From Myxococcota bacterium (GTDB lineage: Bacteria; Myxococcota_A; UBA9160; UBA4427), in assembly GCA_028823175.1 (NCBI GenBank), contig JAPKBZ010000013.1:1-64000 (forward strand): a stretch of 64,000 nucleotides of DNA. Direction: 5' to 3'. The position numbers and the translations under genes are program-made. Numbering within the stretch: position 1 is the first letter of the stretch; every line of letters starts with the position of its first letter. Positions 44,793 to 54,571 of this stretch are shown one piece after another. Below the pieces are notes generated by a model, which was not told where the DNA came from, did not search any database, and was given only the letters and a program-made list of their open reading frames with translations.

Positions 44793-46172
44793 GTGGTGAT
44801 CGCCGATAGGGAGCGAGGAGGCGGTCGAAACCGCGGGCGCACGCTCCTATGGGCGGGCCTCCCTCGTCTTCTTTCCGGGGTCCTGCTCGTTCTGCTCGCC
44901 CAGGCCGGTTGTTCCCAGCTGCCCGAACCGCGCCGTAGCTTGATCGTGATCTCCATGGACACCTTGCGGGCCGACCGCCTGGGGGCCTACGGGTATGCCC
45001 GCTCGACGAGTCCCAATATCGACGCGCTCGCGGCGCGGGGGGCGCGCTTCGCGCGCGCGCACTCGCCGGCGCCCTGGACCCTGCCTTCCCACGCCTCGAT
45101 TTTTACCGGTCTGACTCCCCAACGCCACGCCACTCACAGTTGGGGGGACAAAATTCCGAGTTCGGTGCCCACCCTGGCCGAACTTCTCCGGGGCGCGGGT
45201 TGGCGAACATTTGGCCACACGACCGGTGGCTTCGTTTCGGGGCGTTATGGGTTTGCGCGAGGTTTCGAGGAATACGTCGATGAGTTGTCCGGGTTCAAGA
45301 TGACCCTCAATGCAGCGCGTCGAAAGATCGAATCGCTTCCGGAGGGGGAGCCCTATTTTCTCTTTCTACAAACATTCACGGTGCACTGTCCCTACCCGGC
45401 AAGCTCCGCGCATAGAGCGACCTTCCGCCGCCAGCCCGAATCGGTCGTCATCGAGATGGCGTCTCCCTGTACGGTCAGGCCGCTTGAGAGCAATTTTTCG
45501 GAAGCGCAGAAGAAGCTGTTCTCCGATCGCTACGATGCCGCGATTCGTTCGGCGGACGAGAAACTGGCCGACTTCGTCGAATTCCTCGATCGGCGAGGCG
45601 AATTCAAGGATACGTATCTCGTGCTGCTCTCGGATCATGGAGACGAATTCGGTGAGCACGATGGGATATTTCACGGCCACACGCTCTACGAAGAGTTGCT
45701 TCACGTGCCGCTGATCATCGTAGGGCCCGGGGTCGAGCCTTCGGTTATTGAAGAGCAGGTGGGCCTTGTCGACCTCATGCAGACAGCCTTGGACCTCCTT
45801 CAAGTGGATATCGAAGCAGGGGAGGGTAGATCGTTGACCCGCTATCTCGGCGGTGATTTTCCTTCGAGCGCCCCCGCCAGAGCGCCGGTCGCCTACTTCG
45901 CGAGCACCGAAGAAGGAACCAAGCTTCGGGGCGTCAGTTTGGGAGATGACAAGCTGATACTCGATCTGGAAACCGGGCAGGCCCAGCTCTTCGATCTCGG
46001 AACAGATCCGGGTGAGAAGCGGGATATCGCCGCCGAGAGGCCATCGACTCGGGATCGTCTGCGCCGCGTTTTGGATCGCCATCTCGAACGGACAGACCTT
46101 GGTGAGGGTGGCGGGCAGGCTCTTTCCCCTGAGCAGATCGAAGAACTCGAGGCGCTGGGTTACGTTCATTAA
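44793..46172 (+). CDS. Sulfatase-fold lipoprotein with Thr in place of formylglycine residue
   Basis: A 459-aa lipoprotein (lipobox LAQAGC, Cys40). The alkaline-phosphatase-like sulfatase fold is seen in VISMDTLRADRLGAYGY, LLSDHGDEFGEH and IFHGHTLYEELLHVPLII. At the usual CxPxR site it has TLPSH (Thr96). It cannot therefore form formylglycine and may be a phosphohydrolase or phosphotransferase instead of a true sulfatase; Thr-nucleophile relatives include phosphoethanolamine transferases. It precedes a second, canonical sulfatase in the same direction. Confidence 0.85.
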   Translation: MVIADRERGGGRNRGRTLLWAGLPRLLSGVLLVLLAQAGCSQLPEPRRSLIVISMDTLRADRLGAYGYARSTSPNIDALAARGARFARAHSPAPWTLPSHASIFTGLTPQRHATHSWGDKIPSSVPTLAELLRGAGWRTFGHTTGGFVSGRYGFARGFEEYVDELSGFKMTLNAARRKIESLPEGEPYFLFLQTFTVHCPYPASSAHRATFRRQPESVVIEMASPCTVRPLESNFSEAQKKLFSDRYDAAIRSADEKLADFVEFLDRRGEFKDTYLVLLSDHGDEFGEHDGIFHGHTLYEELLHVPLIIVGPGVEPSVIEEQVGLVDLMQTALDLLQVDIEAGEGRSLTRYLGGDFPSSAPARAPVAYFASTEEGTKLRGVSLGDDKLILDLETGQAQLFDLGTDPGEKRDIAAERPSTRDRLRRVLDRHLERTDLGEGGGQALSPEQIEELEALGYVH

Positions 46173-46270
46173 GTTCTGGGGAGGCTATGGAGCCGCCCGA
46201 GTGAGTGGAAAGTCGGAAGAGGGTCGCGGATCTCTGGGTTGGGCCCGGGCAATGATCGTTGGGGGGTGTG

Positions 46271-47932
46271 ATGGGTCGAGGAGCGCGATGGGGTTTGGGT
46301 GTTTTGGGCCTTCTGCTGTTGGTGGGCAGCGTGGCCTACATGAACCGGATGGAGATCTTGCTGAAAATCGTCGGTATCGCGGCGAGCCGCGGACTCCCGG
46401 TGGGCCCAAGCCAGGACATCGTTTGGTCAGGGGGCCCCGATCTCCAGGGCCGCTCGAGCGAAGAGCGCCCGCCCAATGTCGTCTTGATTCTCGCGGACGA
46501 TCTCGGCTGGAATGACCTGACTTTTGGTGGCGGCGGCGTCGCGGGGGGCACGGTTCCTACTCCCAATATCGACTCCATCGCCACGGCGGGCGCGAATTTC
46601 CAAAACGGGTATGCGGCCAACGGGACTTGTGCACCCTCTCGGGCGGCGATCCTCTCCGGGCGGTACGGAACCCGCTTCGGGTTTGAGTTCACGCCCACAC
46701 CTCCGGGAATGATGCAGATCGTTCCCGCGCTTTCTGGGCCGAATCCGCGCTTGAGGGATGCTGTCTTCGTTGAAGAGGTCGAGACGAGTTCGTACGACGA
46801 TATGGGGATGCCCGGCTCGGAGATTAGTCTTGCGGAGTTGTTGGGTGATCAGGGCTACCACACGGCGCATATCGGAAAGTGGCATCTCGGTCGCACCGGA
46901 GGGATGGCTCCCCAAGATCAGGGCTTCGATGAGAGCCTTCTCATGGTGAGCGGCCTCTATCTGCCCGAGGATCACCCCGACGTCGTGAACTCGAAGCAGG
47001 CTTTCGATCCCATTGATCGTTTTCTGTGGGCCGCCTTGCGTTTCGCCGCCTCGTTCAACGGAGGCGATTCATTCGAACCCGAGCGCTACCTGACCGACTA
47101 CTACACCGATCAGGCCGTGGACGTGATCGAGGCTAACAAGGATCGGCCCTTCTTCCTCTATCTCGCACATTGGGCTCCCCACACGCCGCTTCAGGCGACT
47201 CGGGAGGATTACGAGGCGCTTTCGCATATTACGACCCATCGCGAGCGCGTTTACGCCGCGATGATTCGCAGCCTCGATCGTGGGGTCGGGAGAGTGCTCG
47301 ACGCCCTCAAGCGCAATGGGCTCGAGGAGAACACGCTGGTTCTCTTTACCTCGGATAATGGCGGTGCGGGCTATATCGGCCTCCCCGACGTCAATAGCCC
47401 CTTTCGGGGTTGGAAGATCACCCTCTTCGAGGGGGGGATTCATGTTCCCTTCTTCGTCAAATGGCCCGCACGGATCGAGGCCGGGACGACGGTGAGAGCG
47501 CCGGTGCACCACTTCGACCTTTATGCCACGGCTGCGGCTGCGGCGGGGGCACCGCTGCCGACCGACCGCAAAATGGATGGGGTCGACCTTGTCCCCTTCG
47601 CTCGGGGTGAGGCCCCGGGCGTTCCTCATCGGACTCTTTTTTGGCGCAGTGGCGCCTCGCAATCGGCATTGGTGGATGACTGGAAGCTCAACGTGAGCGA
47701 CCCGCCGGGGCGAAGCTGGCTTTTTGATTTAGCCAACGACCCCACCGAGCAGAATGACTTGTCTGCCGAGCGACCGGATAAGCTCGCCGAACTTCGGGCG
47801 GCCCTGGCGGCGCACAACGCCGAGCAGCCCGAGTCGCGTTGGTCGAGCCAGGTCAGCTTTCCGATCAATATCGACAAGGATCTGAGCCAACTCGATGCTC
47901 CCGACGATGAGCATATCTACTGGTCGAATTGA
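46271..47932 (+). CDS. Arylsulfatase-type sulfatase (formylglycine type)
   Basis: A 553-aa sulfatase. It has an N-terminal membrane or signal segment (WGLGVLGLLLLVGSVAYM), metal-binding ILADDLGWND, and the formylglycine signature CAPSRAAILSGR (Cys120). HIGKWHLG and TSDNGG with a C-terminal domain follow. It should hydrolyse sulfate esters in the envelope or outside. No maturase gene is in view. The ATG at 46271 was chosen; a TTG lies 12 nt earlier. It is the second of two sulfatase-fold genes in a row. Confidence 0.9.
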   Translation: MGRGARWGLGVLGLLLLVGSVAYMNRMEILLKIVGIAASRGLPVGPSQDIVWSGGPDLQGRSSEERPPNVVLILADDLGWNDLTFGGGGVAGGTVPTPNIDSIATAGANFQNGYAANGTCAPSRAAILSGRYGTRFGFEFTPTPPGMMQIVPALSGPNPRLRDAVFVEEVETSSYDDMGMPGSEISLAELLGDQGYHTAHIGKWHLGRTGGMAPQDQGFDESLLMVSGLYLPEDHPDVVNSKQAFDPIDRFLWAALRFAASFNGGDSFEPERYLTDYYTDQAVDVIEANKDRPFFLYLAHWAPHTPLQATREDYEALSHITTHRERVYAAMIRSLDRGVGRVLDALKRNGLEENTLVLFTSDNGGAGYIGLPDVNSPFRGWKITLFEGGIHVPFFVKWPARIEAGTTVRAPVHHFDLYATAAAAAGAPLPTDRKMDGVDLVPFARGEAPGVPHRTLFWRSGASQSALVDDWKLNVSDPPGRSWLFDLANDPTEQNDLSAERPDKLAELRAALAAHNAEQPESRWSSQVSFPINIDKDLSQLDAPDDEHIYWSN

Positions 47933-48186
47933 TCCCGAACCAGGAGAAATCTTGGCCAACCGGCGCCGGGCAGGAGGGGCCGGAAAGCCGGCTGGGAGTA
48001 GGTTCGGAGATCCGGAAACGCCTCGCGGAATCACGAGTCGAAAGGATGATCGCAGACCCCAGCATGTAGCCCTTGGCATCGGCACTGATCGCCCCGATGT
48101 GCGAGGTGTGCCAATCTCAAAGTGAGTCTCTTGCCGCATTGGGGAAGAGGCTGATGGCTCTTGCCGGAACCGTCGAGGAGGAGTGC

Positions 48187-50478
48187 GTGGGGGCGAGTGA
48201 AGATATCGTGAGGCGATCGGGTCACCCTCCGGTCGGGGGTATTTGCGTTCTCGTGCTTCTCGGGCTGCTGCTATCCGCAGGCTGCGACGGAGGTCCTCGC
48301 CAGGAGGAAATGAAATCGCAGGGGGCTGCCAAGCCGCCCGCCGTCGTCGCGGCTGGCCTCGAAGAGCAGCGCGCAGCAATTTCGCAATGGGAGGATCGAG
48401 TTGAGTCGGGTGAGCGCGGCGCGGCCGCGAAGCAGATTCTCTTCGGTGACCTCCATGTCCACTCGACCTTCTCCCAGGATGCTTTCATCTTCTCACTGCC
48501 GTTGATCGGAGGGGAGGGCGCTCATCCCCCCGCCGATGCCTGCGATTTCGCACGCTATTGCGCGAACCTCGATTTCTTCGCTCTCACGGACCACGCCGAG
48601 GCGCTCAGCCCAGAGCATTATGAGGTTTCAAAGGAGAGCATTCGGCAGTGCAACGCGCGCTCGGGGGATTCAAAAAACCCGGACCTCGTGGCATTCATGG
48701 GTTTCGAATGGAGCCAGGCTGGGCTCACGCCCGAAAGCCATTACGGCCACCGCTGCCTGATCTTCCGAGAAACGGCCGACGATCTCCTGCCCAAGCGACC
48801 GATCGCCTCCGAGGACAAGCGAAGGGGTATTTTGGCCATGGCCGGTTCCCTGGCAAAGCTTCGCTATGCCGACCCTCTCCATTGGGGCCAGTACACCGAC
48901 TTCGTCGCGTACGCCGAGGCGCTGCAGGTCGCTCCGAGTTGTGAGGAGGGAGTCCCGAGCGATGAACTCCCGCCGGGTTGCTTCGAGGTGGCGGAGACCC
49001 CGGGTGCCCTTCACCGAAAACTCGATGAGTGGGGAGGGGATGTGCTCGAAATCCCCCACGGCATGGCGTGGGGCGTCTATACGCCGGCCACGTCCACGAT
49101 CGACAAGCATTTGGCTCCAGAGAACTACGACGCGGACAAGATGCGGCTCGTGGAGATTATGTCCGGCCACGGAAACTCCGAGGAGTACCGTCCCTGGCGC
49201 GAGTGGGAGATCGACGAGGAAGGCCGACGCATTTGCTCCGAGCCCACGGAGAATTTCTTGCCCTGCTGTTGGCAGGCGGGTGAGATCATGCGTGGGCGCT
49301 GTGCAGGGTTGGACGAAGACGAGTGCGAGCGCCGTGTCGCGTTGGCCCGGCAATATGCGACCGAGGCGTATACCCGGGTGAACCGTGTTTTTCCCGACGC
49401 AGATCCCGAGGAATGGCTGGATTGCGACCAGTGTCGCGATTGCTTTAAGCCGAGCTTCAGCTATCGGCCCAGAGAATCTGTTCAATACGGGATGTCGTTG
49501 GCCCTCCCGGAAGTCACCGATGAGGACGGCAAGCCCTTGCGATTTCGCTATGGCTTCGTCGGTTCGAGCGACGAACACTCTTCCCGCCCGGGAGTGGGCT
49601 ACAAGAACTACAACCGCGGACTGATGACCGATGTCAACAAGACGCCCGAAGGGGGAGTCGCCTCCATGATCGGCGGCTCCGCAATGGAAGACCCCCAGAT
49701 GCCGATTCGACCGGGGACTGAACAGGTCGGTGTGAGCGGAAACGACGGGCGCACGAGTGCATTTCTCTACCCGGGCGGTCTGGCGGCAGTGCATTCTGAA
49801 AGTCGGAGCCGGGAGGACGTTTGGGAGGCGATGGGGCGGCGGGAGGTCTATGGGACGAGTGGCCCCCGGATCCTCCTCTGGTTTGATTTATTGAACACTC
49901 CCGAGCCGGGTTCGGGTCGCTCACCTATGGGTAGCCAGTTAGAGATGGCCGTGGCGCCCGAATTCGAGGTGCGGGCTCTGGGCTCCTTCGAGCCGCGGCC
50001 CGGTTGTCCCGATTGGGCACGGGAAGGACTCTCACCCGAGCGGATCACGCGGCTCTGCCAGAACGAGTGCTATTTCCCGGGCGATGAGCGCCGCTCGATC
50101 GCGGCCATCGAAATCGTGCGTATCCTGCCCCGGACTTCCCTGGAGGAGTCGGCTGACGACCTGATCGAGGATCCCTGGCTTCGCCACGAGTGCGACCCCT
50201 CGCCCGGGGGCTGCGTGTTTCGTTTTAGCGACGATGAGTTCTCAGGCCTGGGCCGGGATGCCCTCTACTACGCGCGTGCTCTAGAGGAGGCCCAACCCGG
50301 CATTCTGGGACGTCCGCTGAGGCCTCAGCGCGACGAGAGCGGAAAAGTGGTCTCTGTCGAGGTTTGCTCGACCGGGGACGATTGCCGGGATCCTGTCCAA
50401 GAGCGCGCTTGGTCCTCGCCGATCTTCGTAGATCACCCGGCCTCGCGCCTCTCGCTGGCTCGGATGGGCGGGAAGTAA
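48187..50478 (+). CDS. DUF3604 (PHP-like) lipoprotein, large form
   Basis: A 763-aa lipoprotein (signal VLVLLGLLLSAGC) of the DUF3604 family. The metal-site motifs of a PHP-like fold are visible: GDLHVHSTFSQDA, LTDHAEA, and IPHGMAWG, with GSSDEHSS near the end. It is rich in Cys (for example CDQCRDC), which suggests disulfides or a metal site outside the membrane. The family's substrate is not known; it is probably a metal-dependent phosphoesterase or similar hydrolase. I chose the GTG at 48187 because GAGGAG lies 6 nt upstream. A second family member is at 52112. Confidence 0.85.
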   Translation: MGASEDIVRRSGHPPVGGICVLVLLGLLLSAGCDGGPRQEEMKSQGAAKPPAVVAAGLEEQRAAISQWEDRVESGERGAAAKQILFGDLHVHSTFSQDAFIFSLPLIGGEGAHPPADACDFARYCANLDFFALTDHAEALSPEHYEVSKESIRQCNARSGDSKNPDLVAFMGFEWSQAGLTPESHYGHRCLIFRETADDLLPKRPIASEDKRRGILAMAGSLAKLRYADPLHWGQYTDFVAYAEALQVAPSCEEGVPSDELPPGCFEVAETPGALHRKLDEWGGDVLEIPHGMAWGVYTPATSTIDKHLAPENYDADKMRLVEIMSGHGNSEEYRPWREWEIDEEGRRICSEPTENFLPCCWQAGEIMRGRCAGLDEDECERRVALARQYATEAYTRVNRVFPDADPEEWLDCDQCRDCFKPSFSYRPRESVQYGMSLALPEVTDEDGKPLRFRYGFVGSSDEHSSRPGVGYKNYNRGLMTDVNKTPEGGVASMIGGSAMEDPQMPIRPGTEQVGVSGNDGRTSAFLYPGGLAAVHSESRSREDVWEAMGRREVYGTSGPRILLWFDLLNTPEPGSGRSPMGSQLEMAVAPEFEVRALGSFEPRPGCPDWAREGLSPERITRLCQNECYFPGDERRSIAAIEIVRILPRTSLEESADDLIEDPWLRHECDPSPGGCVFRFSDDEFSGLGRDALYYARALEEAQPGILGRPLRPQRDESGKVVSVEVCSTGDDCRDPVQERAWSSPIFVDHPASRLSLARMGGK

Positions 50479-50560
50479 AGGTCGTCGCCGGCACCGTCGG
50501 GCGCTGTTATTCTCATTGGCTTCGAGAGGCCTTTTGAATGCCCGAGGGAGGGGAAGAGAG

Positions 50561-51970
50561 ATGAGTGCAACTGCCATAGAAATTTTGCCGGTGCCGAGTT
50601 CGTCAGTGAGCGAGATCCCGTCCCTTGTCGCCGGTTTGCGGGCCAGCTTCGAATCGGGCAAGACCCGTCCACTCTCTTGGAGGAGGGCTCAGCTCGAGGC
50701 CTTGCTTCGTCTCGTCGAAGAGAATGACGACGCTCTGGTGGCAGCCCTGCAGGCCGATCTGGGTAAGCCGGAACTTGAGGCCCGAGCCGCGGATATTGGG
50801 CAGGTCACTATCGAGGCCAAGCTCGCGCTCAAGAATCTCAAAAAATGGACCCGGGCCGAGGGCGCGGGCACCGTGCCGCTCATGGGGAAGTCCTTCGTCG
50901 TGCGTGAGCCCCTGGGCGTCGTATTGATCATCGCCCCGTGGAATTACCCGATCGGCTTGCTGCTCTCGCCCTTGGTGGGGGCTATTGCTGCGGGGAATGC
51001 CGTCGTTCTCAAGCCGAGCGAAGTGACTGCCCACACCTCCGCCATTCTGGCTCAGCTAATCCCGGACTACCTGGATTCCGAAGCGATCGCATTGGTCGAA
51101 GGGGGGGTGCCTGAGACTACCGCGCTGCTCGAGCAGCGATTCGATCACATCATGTACACGGGAAACGGCAGTGTTGCGAAGGTCATCATGGAGGCAGCGG
51201 CAAAGCACCTGACGCCGATTACCCTCGAGTTGGGAGGCAAGAGCCCGTGCATCGTGGACAAAACCGCAGACCTCCGGGTGGCAGCCCGACGAATTGCCTG
51301 GGGTAAGTTCATGAATGCGGGGCAGACATGTATTGCGCCCGACTATATTCTCGTGGAAGAATCGGTCGAAGAGGATCTCATCGCTGAGCTCGAGAAGAGT
51401 GTTAAAAGCTTCTATTCAGGCGAGCCCCGAGATAATCCCGACTACACCCGCATCGTCAACTCCCGTCACCATGAGAGGATCTCTCGGTTGATGGAGGGGC
51501 AGGAAATCGCTTTCGGCGGCGCCACACGCATCGAGGATTGCTACATAGAGCCGACGGTGCTGCGGAACGTCTCGCCAGATTCGCCGATCATGCAATCCGA
51601 AATTTTCGGTCCTGTGTTGCCGGTGTTGCGAGTCAAGGACGTCGACGAAGCCATTCGTTTCGTAAATCAGGGCGAGAAGCCCCTGGCGCTCTACCTGTTC
51701 AGTGCCGACGCAGCGGCGGAGGAGCGCGTGCTCTCGTTGACGAGTTCGGGGGGCGTGACGATTAACGGAACCATCATGCATATCGCCAACGCAAAGATGC
51801 CCTTCGGCGGAGTGGGCCCGAGCGGGATGGGGGCCTACCACGGAAGGCATAGCTTTGAGACGTTCAGTCATCGCAAGGCGGTGCTACGTCGGGGATTCAG
51901 GTTCGACATCAAGATGATGTATCCGCCCTACACCGAGTGGCGCACGAAGATGGCGAAGAAAATGCTTTGA
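50561..51970 (+). CDS. Aldehyde dehydrogenase
   Basis: A 469-aa enzyme of the class-3/coniferyl-aldehyde branch of the ALDH superfamily: IIAPWNYP, LELGGKSP with the general base Glu223, and NAGQTCIAP with nucleophile Cys257. The C-terminal stretch (RRGFRFDIKMMYPPYTEWR) is like that of fatty- and aromatic-aldehyde dehydrogenases that sit at membranes. It lies between the two DUF3604 genes. Confidence 0.92.
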   Translation: MSATAIEILPVPSSSVSEIPSLVAGLRASFESGKTRPLSWRRAQLEALLRLVEENDDALVAALQADLGKPELEARAADIGQVTIEAKLALKNLKKWTRAEGAGTVPLMGKSFVVREPLGVVLIIAPWNYPIGLLLSPLVGAIAAGNAVVLKPSEVTAHTSAILAQLIPDYLDSEAIALVEGGVPETTALLEQRFDHIMYTGNGSVAKVIMEAAAKHLTPITLELGGKSPCIVDKTADLRVAARRIAWGKFMNAGQTCIAPDYILVEESVEEDLIAELEKSVKSFYSGEPRDNPDYTRIVNSRHHERISRLMEGQEIAFGGATRIEDCYIEPTVLRNVSPDSPIMQSEIFGPVLPVLRVKDVDEAIRFVNQGEKPLALYLFSADAAAEERVLSLTSSGGVTINGTIMHIANAKMPFGGVGPSGMGAYHGRHSFETFSHRKAVLRRGFRFDIKMMYPPYTEWRTKMAKKML

Positions 51971-52111
51971 GCCCGGCTTGGCGGTGCAGCGGAGTTTTTA
52001 AGAAGATCTGAGTGCCCGAGAGGGCTTCTTCCGGCCTGGGGATCGCGGGATATCTGGGCTCGGTCGGTGGATGGATACGGAAACCCCTTTTTGTTTATGG
52101 AGAGAACGCCC

Positions 52112-53947
52112 ATGGTGCGTTTAATTTTGGCGGGATTGGTGTTGGGATTTGCAGTGCAGGCTGCGACCGCCAGCGATGGCTATTCGCCCTATGTCGGCGA
52201 AGACTTTCCGATGCAGTTGCTCTGGGGCGATACTCACGTGCACAGTTCGTTCAGCATGGATGCGAATGTCATGGGGAATACCCGACTCGATCCCGGCGAT
52301 GCCTATCGGTTTGCCAGTGGCGAGACAGTGACCTCGAATACCCAGCAAGAGGTCCGTCTCGATCGTCCTCTCGACTTCCTGGTCGTCTCCGACCATGCTG
52401 AGTACATGGGCGTGCTACCGAGATTGAGAGCTGAAGATCCGACGTTTTTGGCCGATCCCGCCGGCCGGAGAATCTTCGATTCTCTGACCGGAGATACCGA
52501 GGCTGCTCGGGCGATCATGGACGAGTTGATCGGGTCGCTCATGACCAATGAGCCAATTTTCGACAACGAAGAGGCCAGGCAGACTATCTGGGGTGAGATC
52601 ACGACCCTCGCGGATCGATACAACCAGCCGGGCGTGTTTACCGCCCTGATCGGTTTCGAATGGACTTCGATGCCCGGCGGCGACAACTTGCACAGGGTCG
52701 TTGTGTATCGGGACGGCGCCGAGCGTGCAGGGCAGATGATCCCTGTCTCGGCCTTTGATGGGGACCGGCCGGAAGACCTCTGGTCCTTCATGCAGAAATA
52801 TGAGGACGGCACGGACGGGCAAATCCTTGCGATTCCTCATAACGGGAACCTCAGTAATGGCCGCATGTTCGGCGTCGAGGATTCGGATGGGAAGGCTATT
52901 GGCCAGGCATACGCGACCACTCGGGCGCGTTGGGAGCCTCTGGTCGAAGTCACCCAGATCAAGGGCGATGGGGAAACCCATGCCCTGCTTTCGCCCGATG
53001 ACGAGTTTGCCGACTTTGAGACATGGGATCGGGGAAATTTGGCCCTGACCGGCATGGTCCCGAAGGAGCCGGGCATGCTCCGATACGAGTATGCGCGCTC
53101 GGCGCTCAAGAGCGGACTAGAACTCGAGGCGAAGACGGGAATCAACCCCTACAAGTTCGGAATGATCGGAAGCACGGACACGCACACTTCCCTGGCGACC
53201 GGCGCCGAGAATAATTTTTGGGGCAAGGCGGTTATGGTCGAACCGGGTCAACCCCGGACCAACGAGACCTTTATCAAGTCCGCCGCGGGCAAGGAGTTCG
53301 ACATCATTGCCTGGGAACAGGTGGCCTCGGGTTATGCCGGCGTGTGGGCAAAAGAAAATACTCGAGAATCGATTTTCGATGCGATGCGAAGACGCGAGGT
53401 CTACGCCACGACGGGCTCCAGGATGCAAGTGCGTTTCTTCGGGGGGTGGAACTTCGTCGCAGAGGATTCTTTGGGGCCCGAAGCCGTCTTGGTCGGCTAT
53501 CGCAAGGGCGTGCCCATGGGAGGCGATCTGCCCTCGTCACCGAAGGCAGGGGCCCGCGGGCCCGGATTTCTGATCATGGCGCTCAAGGATCCCCTGGGCG
53601 CCAACCTCGAGCGTGTTCAGGTGGTCAAGGGCTGGTTGGATGAGGCGGGGCAGGCACAGGAGAAGGTCTACGACGTGGCGGTCGCCGAGCCCGGCTCAGG
53701 CACAGTCGATCTCGAGGAGGCAAGCTACGAAAATGACGTGGGCAGCGCGCAGTTCGCCCAGGTCTGGCTCGATCCGGATTTCGATCCGGCTCAAAGCGCC
53801 TTCTATTACGCTCGGGTGATCGAGATTCCGACTCCGCGCTGGACGGCGTATGACGCCGCTCGCTTGGGTACGGAGATCGTTTCAGGGGCCCGCTTGATGG
53901 TGCAGGACAGGGCCTACACTTCGCCCATCTGGTATACGCCCCGCTGA
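52112..53947 (+). CDS. DUF3604 (PHP-like) secreted protein, short form
   Basis: A 611-aa paralogue of the gene at 48187, with a Sec signal (LILAGLVLGFAVQAATAS) instead of a lipobox. It has GDTHVHSSFSMDA, VVSDHAEYMG, IPHNGNLSNG and GSTDTHTS, the same metal-ligand order. The C-terminal third carries a beta-rich region ending AYTSPIWYTPR. The function is unknown, and metal-dependent hydrolysis of an extracellular substrate is likely. The ATG at 52112 has GGAG 9 nt upstream; an ATG at 52097 is also in frame. Confidence 0.85.
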   Translation: MVRLILAGLVLGFAVQAATASDGYSPYVGEDFPMQLLWGDTHVHSSFSMDANVMGNTRLDPGDAYRFASGETVTSNTQQEVRLDRPLDFLVVSDHAEYMGVLPRLRAEDPTFLADPAGRRIFDSLTGDTEAARAIMDELIGSLMTNEPIFDNEEARQTIWGEITTLADRYNQPGVFTALIGFEWTSMPGGDNLHRVVVYRDGAERAGQMIPVSAFDGDRPEDLWSFMQKYEDGTDGQILAIPHNGNLSNGRMFGVEDSDGKAIGQAYATTRARWEPLVEVTQIKGDGETHALLSPDDEFADFETWDRGNLALTGMVPKEPGMLRYEYARSALKSGLELEAKTGINPYKFGMIGSTDTHTSLATGAENNFWGKAVMVEPGQPRTNETFIKSAAGKEFDIIAWEQVASGYAGVWAKENTRESIFDAMRRREVYATTGSRMQVRFFGGWNFVAEDSLGPEAVLVGYRKGVPMGGDLPSSPKAGARGPGFLIMALKDPLGANLERVQVVKGWLDEAGQAQEKVYDVAVAEPGSGTVDLEEASYENDVGSAQFAQVWLDPDFDPAQSAFYYARVIEIPTPRWTAYDAARLGTEIVSGARLMVQDRAYTSPIWYTPR

Positions 53948-53965
53948 TTTTTGAGAGGGCCCCCC

Positions 53966-53987
53966 CCCGGCTTTCCGCTCAGCCGGG
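53966..53987. terminator. Stem-loop at the convergent DUF3604/ASCH junction
   Basis: A 7-bp stem CCCGGCT/AGCCGGG with an 8-nt loop overlaps the last codons of the ASCH-like gene and follows a run of C. It is likely to stop transcripts in at least one direction. Confidence 0.45.
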
Positions 53988-54320
53988 TTGAGCTTCCAGC
54001 AATTTGAACCGGTGGACCCAGACCAGATGTTCGGGTTCCCATTCCATGCCCTTGTGCATCCTGAGGATCAGTTTTCGGTACTGATCGAGACTCTGAAAAC
54101 CTTCTGCACGAGCCCCCTTGTCGTCGAGATTGCCCAGGGGTTCATGGGTCAGGGAGGTGACCTCGAAGGTGCGGCCCCCGAGGTCGAAGGTCTCTCCGGG
54201 GTAGGCGTAGACTCCGTTACGGCGCTGTTCGGTCTTGGTTCCTGCGAGGGCCGCCGTCACCAGCATTTTTTGACGGACCAGACGGTCGATGGTGCAGGTT
54301 TTTTCGGGAAAATCACTCAT
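53979..54320 (-). CDS. Small ASCH-like domain protein
   Basis: A 113-aa protein with a compact beta-barrel look. The block LGNLDDKGARAEGFQSLDQYRKLIL is shortened here to its key parts: a D-x-x-A-R-A-E-G-F core followed by SLDQY, resembling ASCH domains (PUA-like, RNA or nucleotide binding). The start was set at the ATG at 54320; the longer frame upstream has no support. ASCH is my best guess, and a more general PUA-like fold is possible. Confidence 0.5.
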   Translation of the reverse strand: MSDFPEKTCTIDRLVRQKMLVTAALAGTKTEQRRNGVYAYPGETFDLGGRTFEVTSLTHEPLGNLDDKGARAEGFQSLDQYRKLILRMHKGMEWEPEHLVWVHRFKLLEAQPG

Positions 54321-54571
54321 TCTGTGGTGACCTCGGCAAATGTCCTCGTCCGGCTTGGACGCGGAGCCTATGGGAAAGGCAAGGGCAGCCAGATACCTAG
54401 CCCGCAAGAATCGAGATCGCAATTGGCATTTCCCTTGTGCGGTCGGTTCTTGAGATTCGTGCCGCCCGGCCCGCTGCCCCAAGCGGCGGCCCCGGATTTC
54501 ACAGGGATTCCTGCGTAGTCTATATTTGCGGCGCTTCAGACCCGAGCGGAACCACACGGGGGAATGCCAGA

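Noticed and set aside
48670-49794. 374-aa minus-strand ORF
   Set aside because: Antisense to the DUF3604 lipoprotein gene; no ribosome site and no domain.
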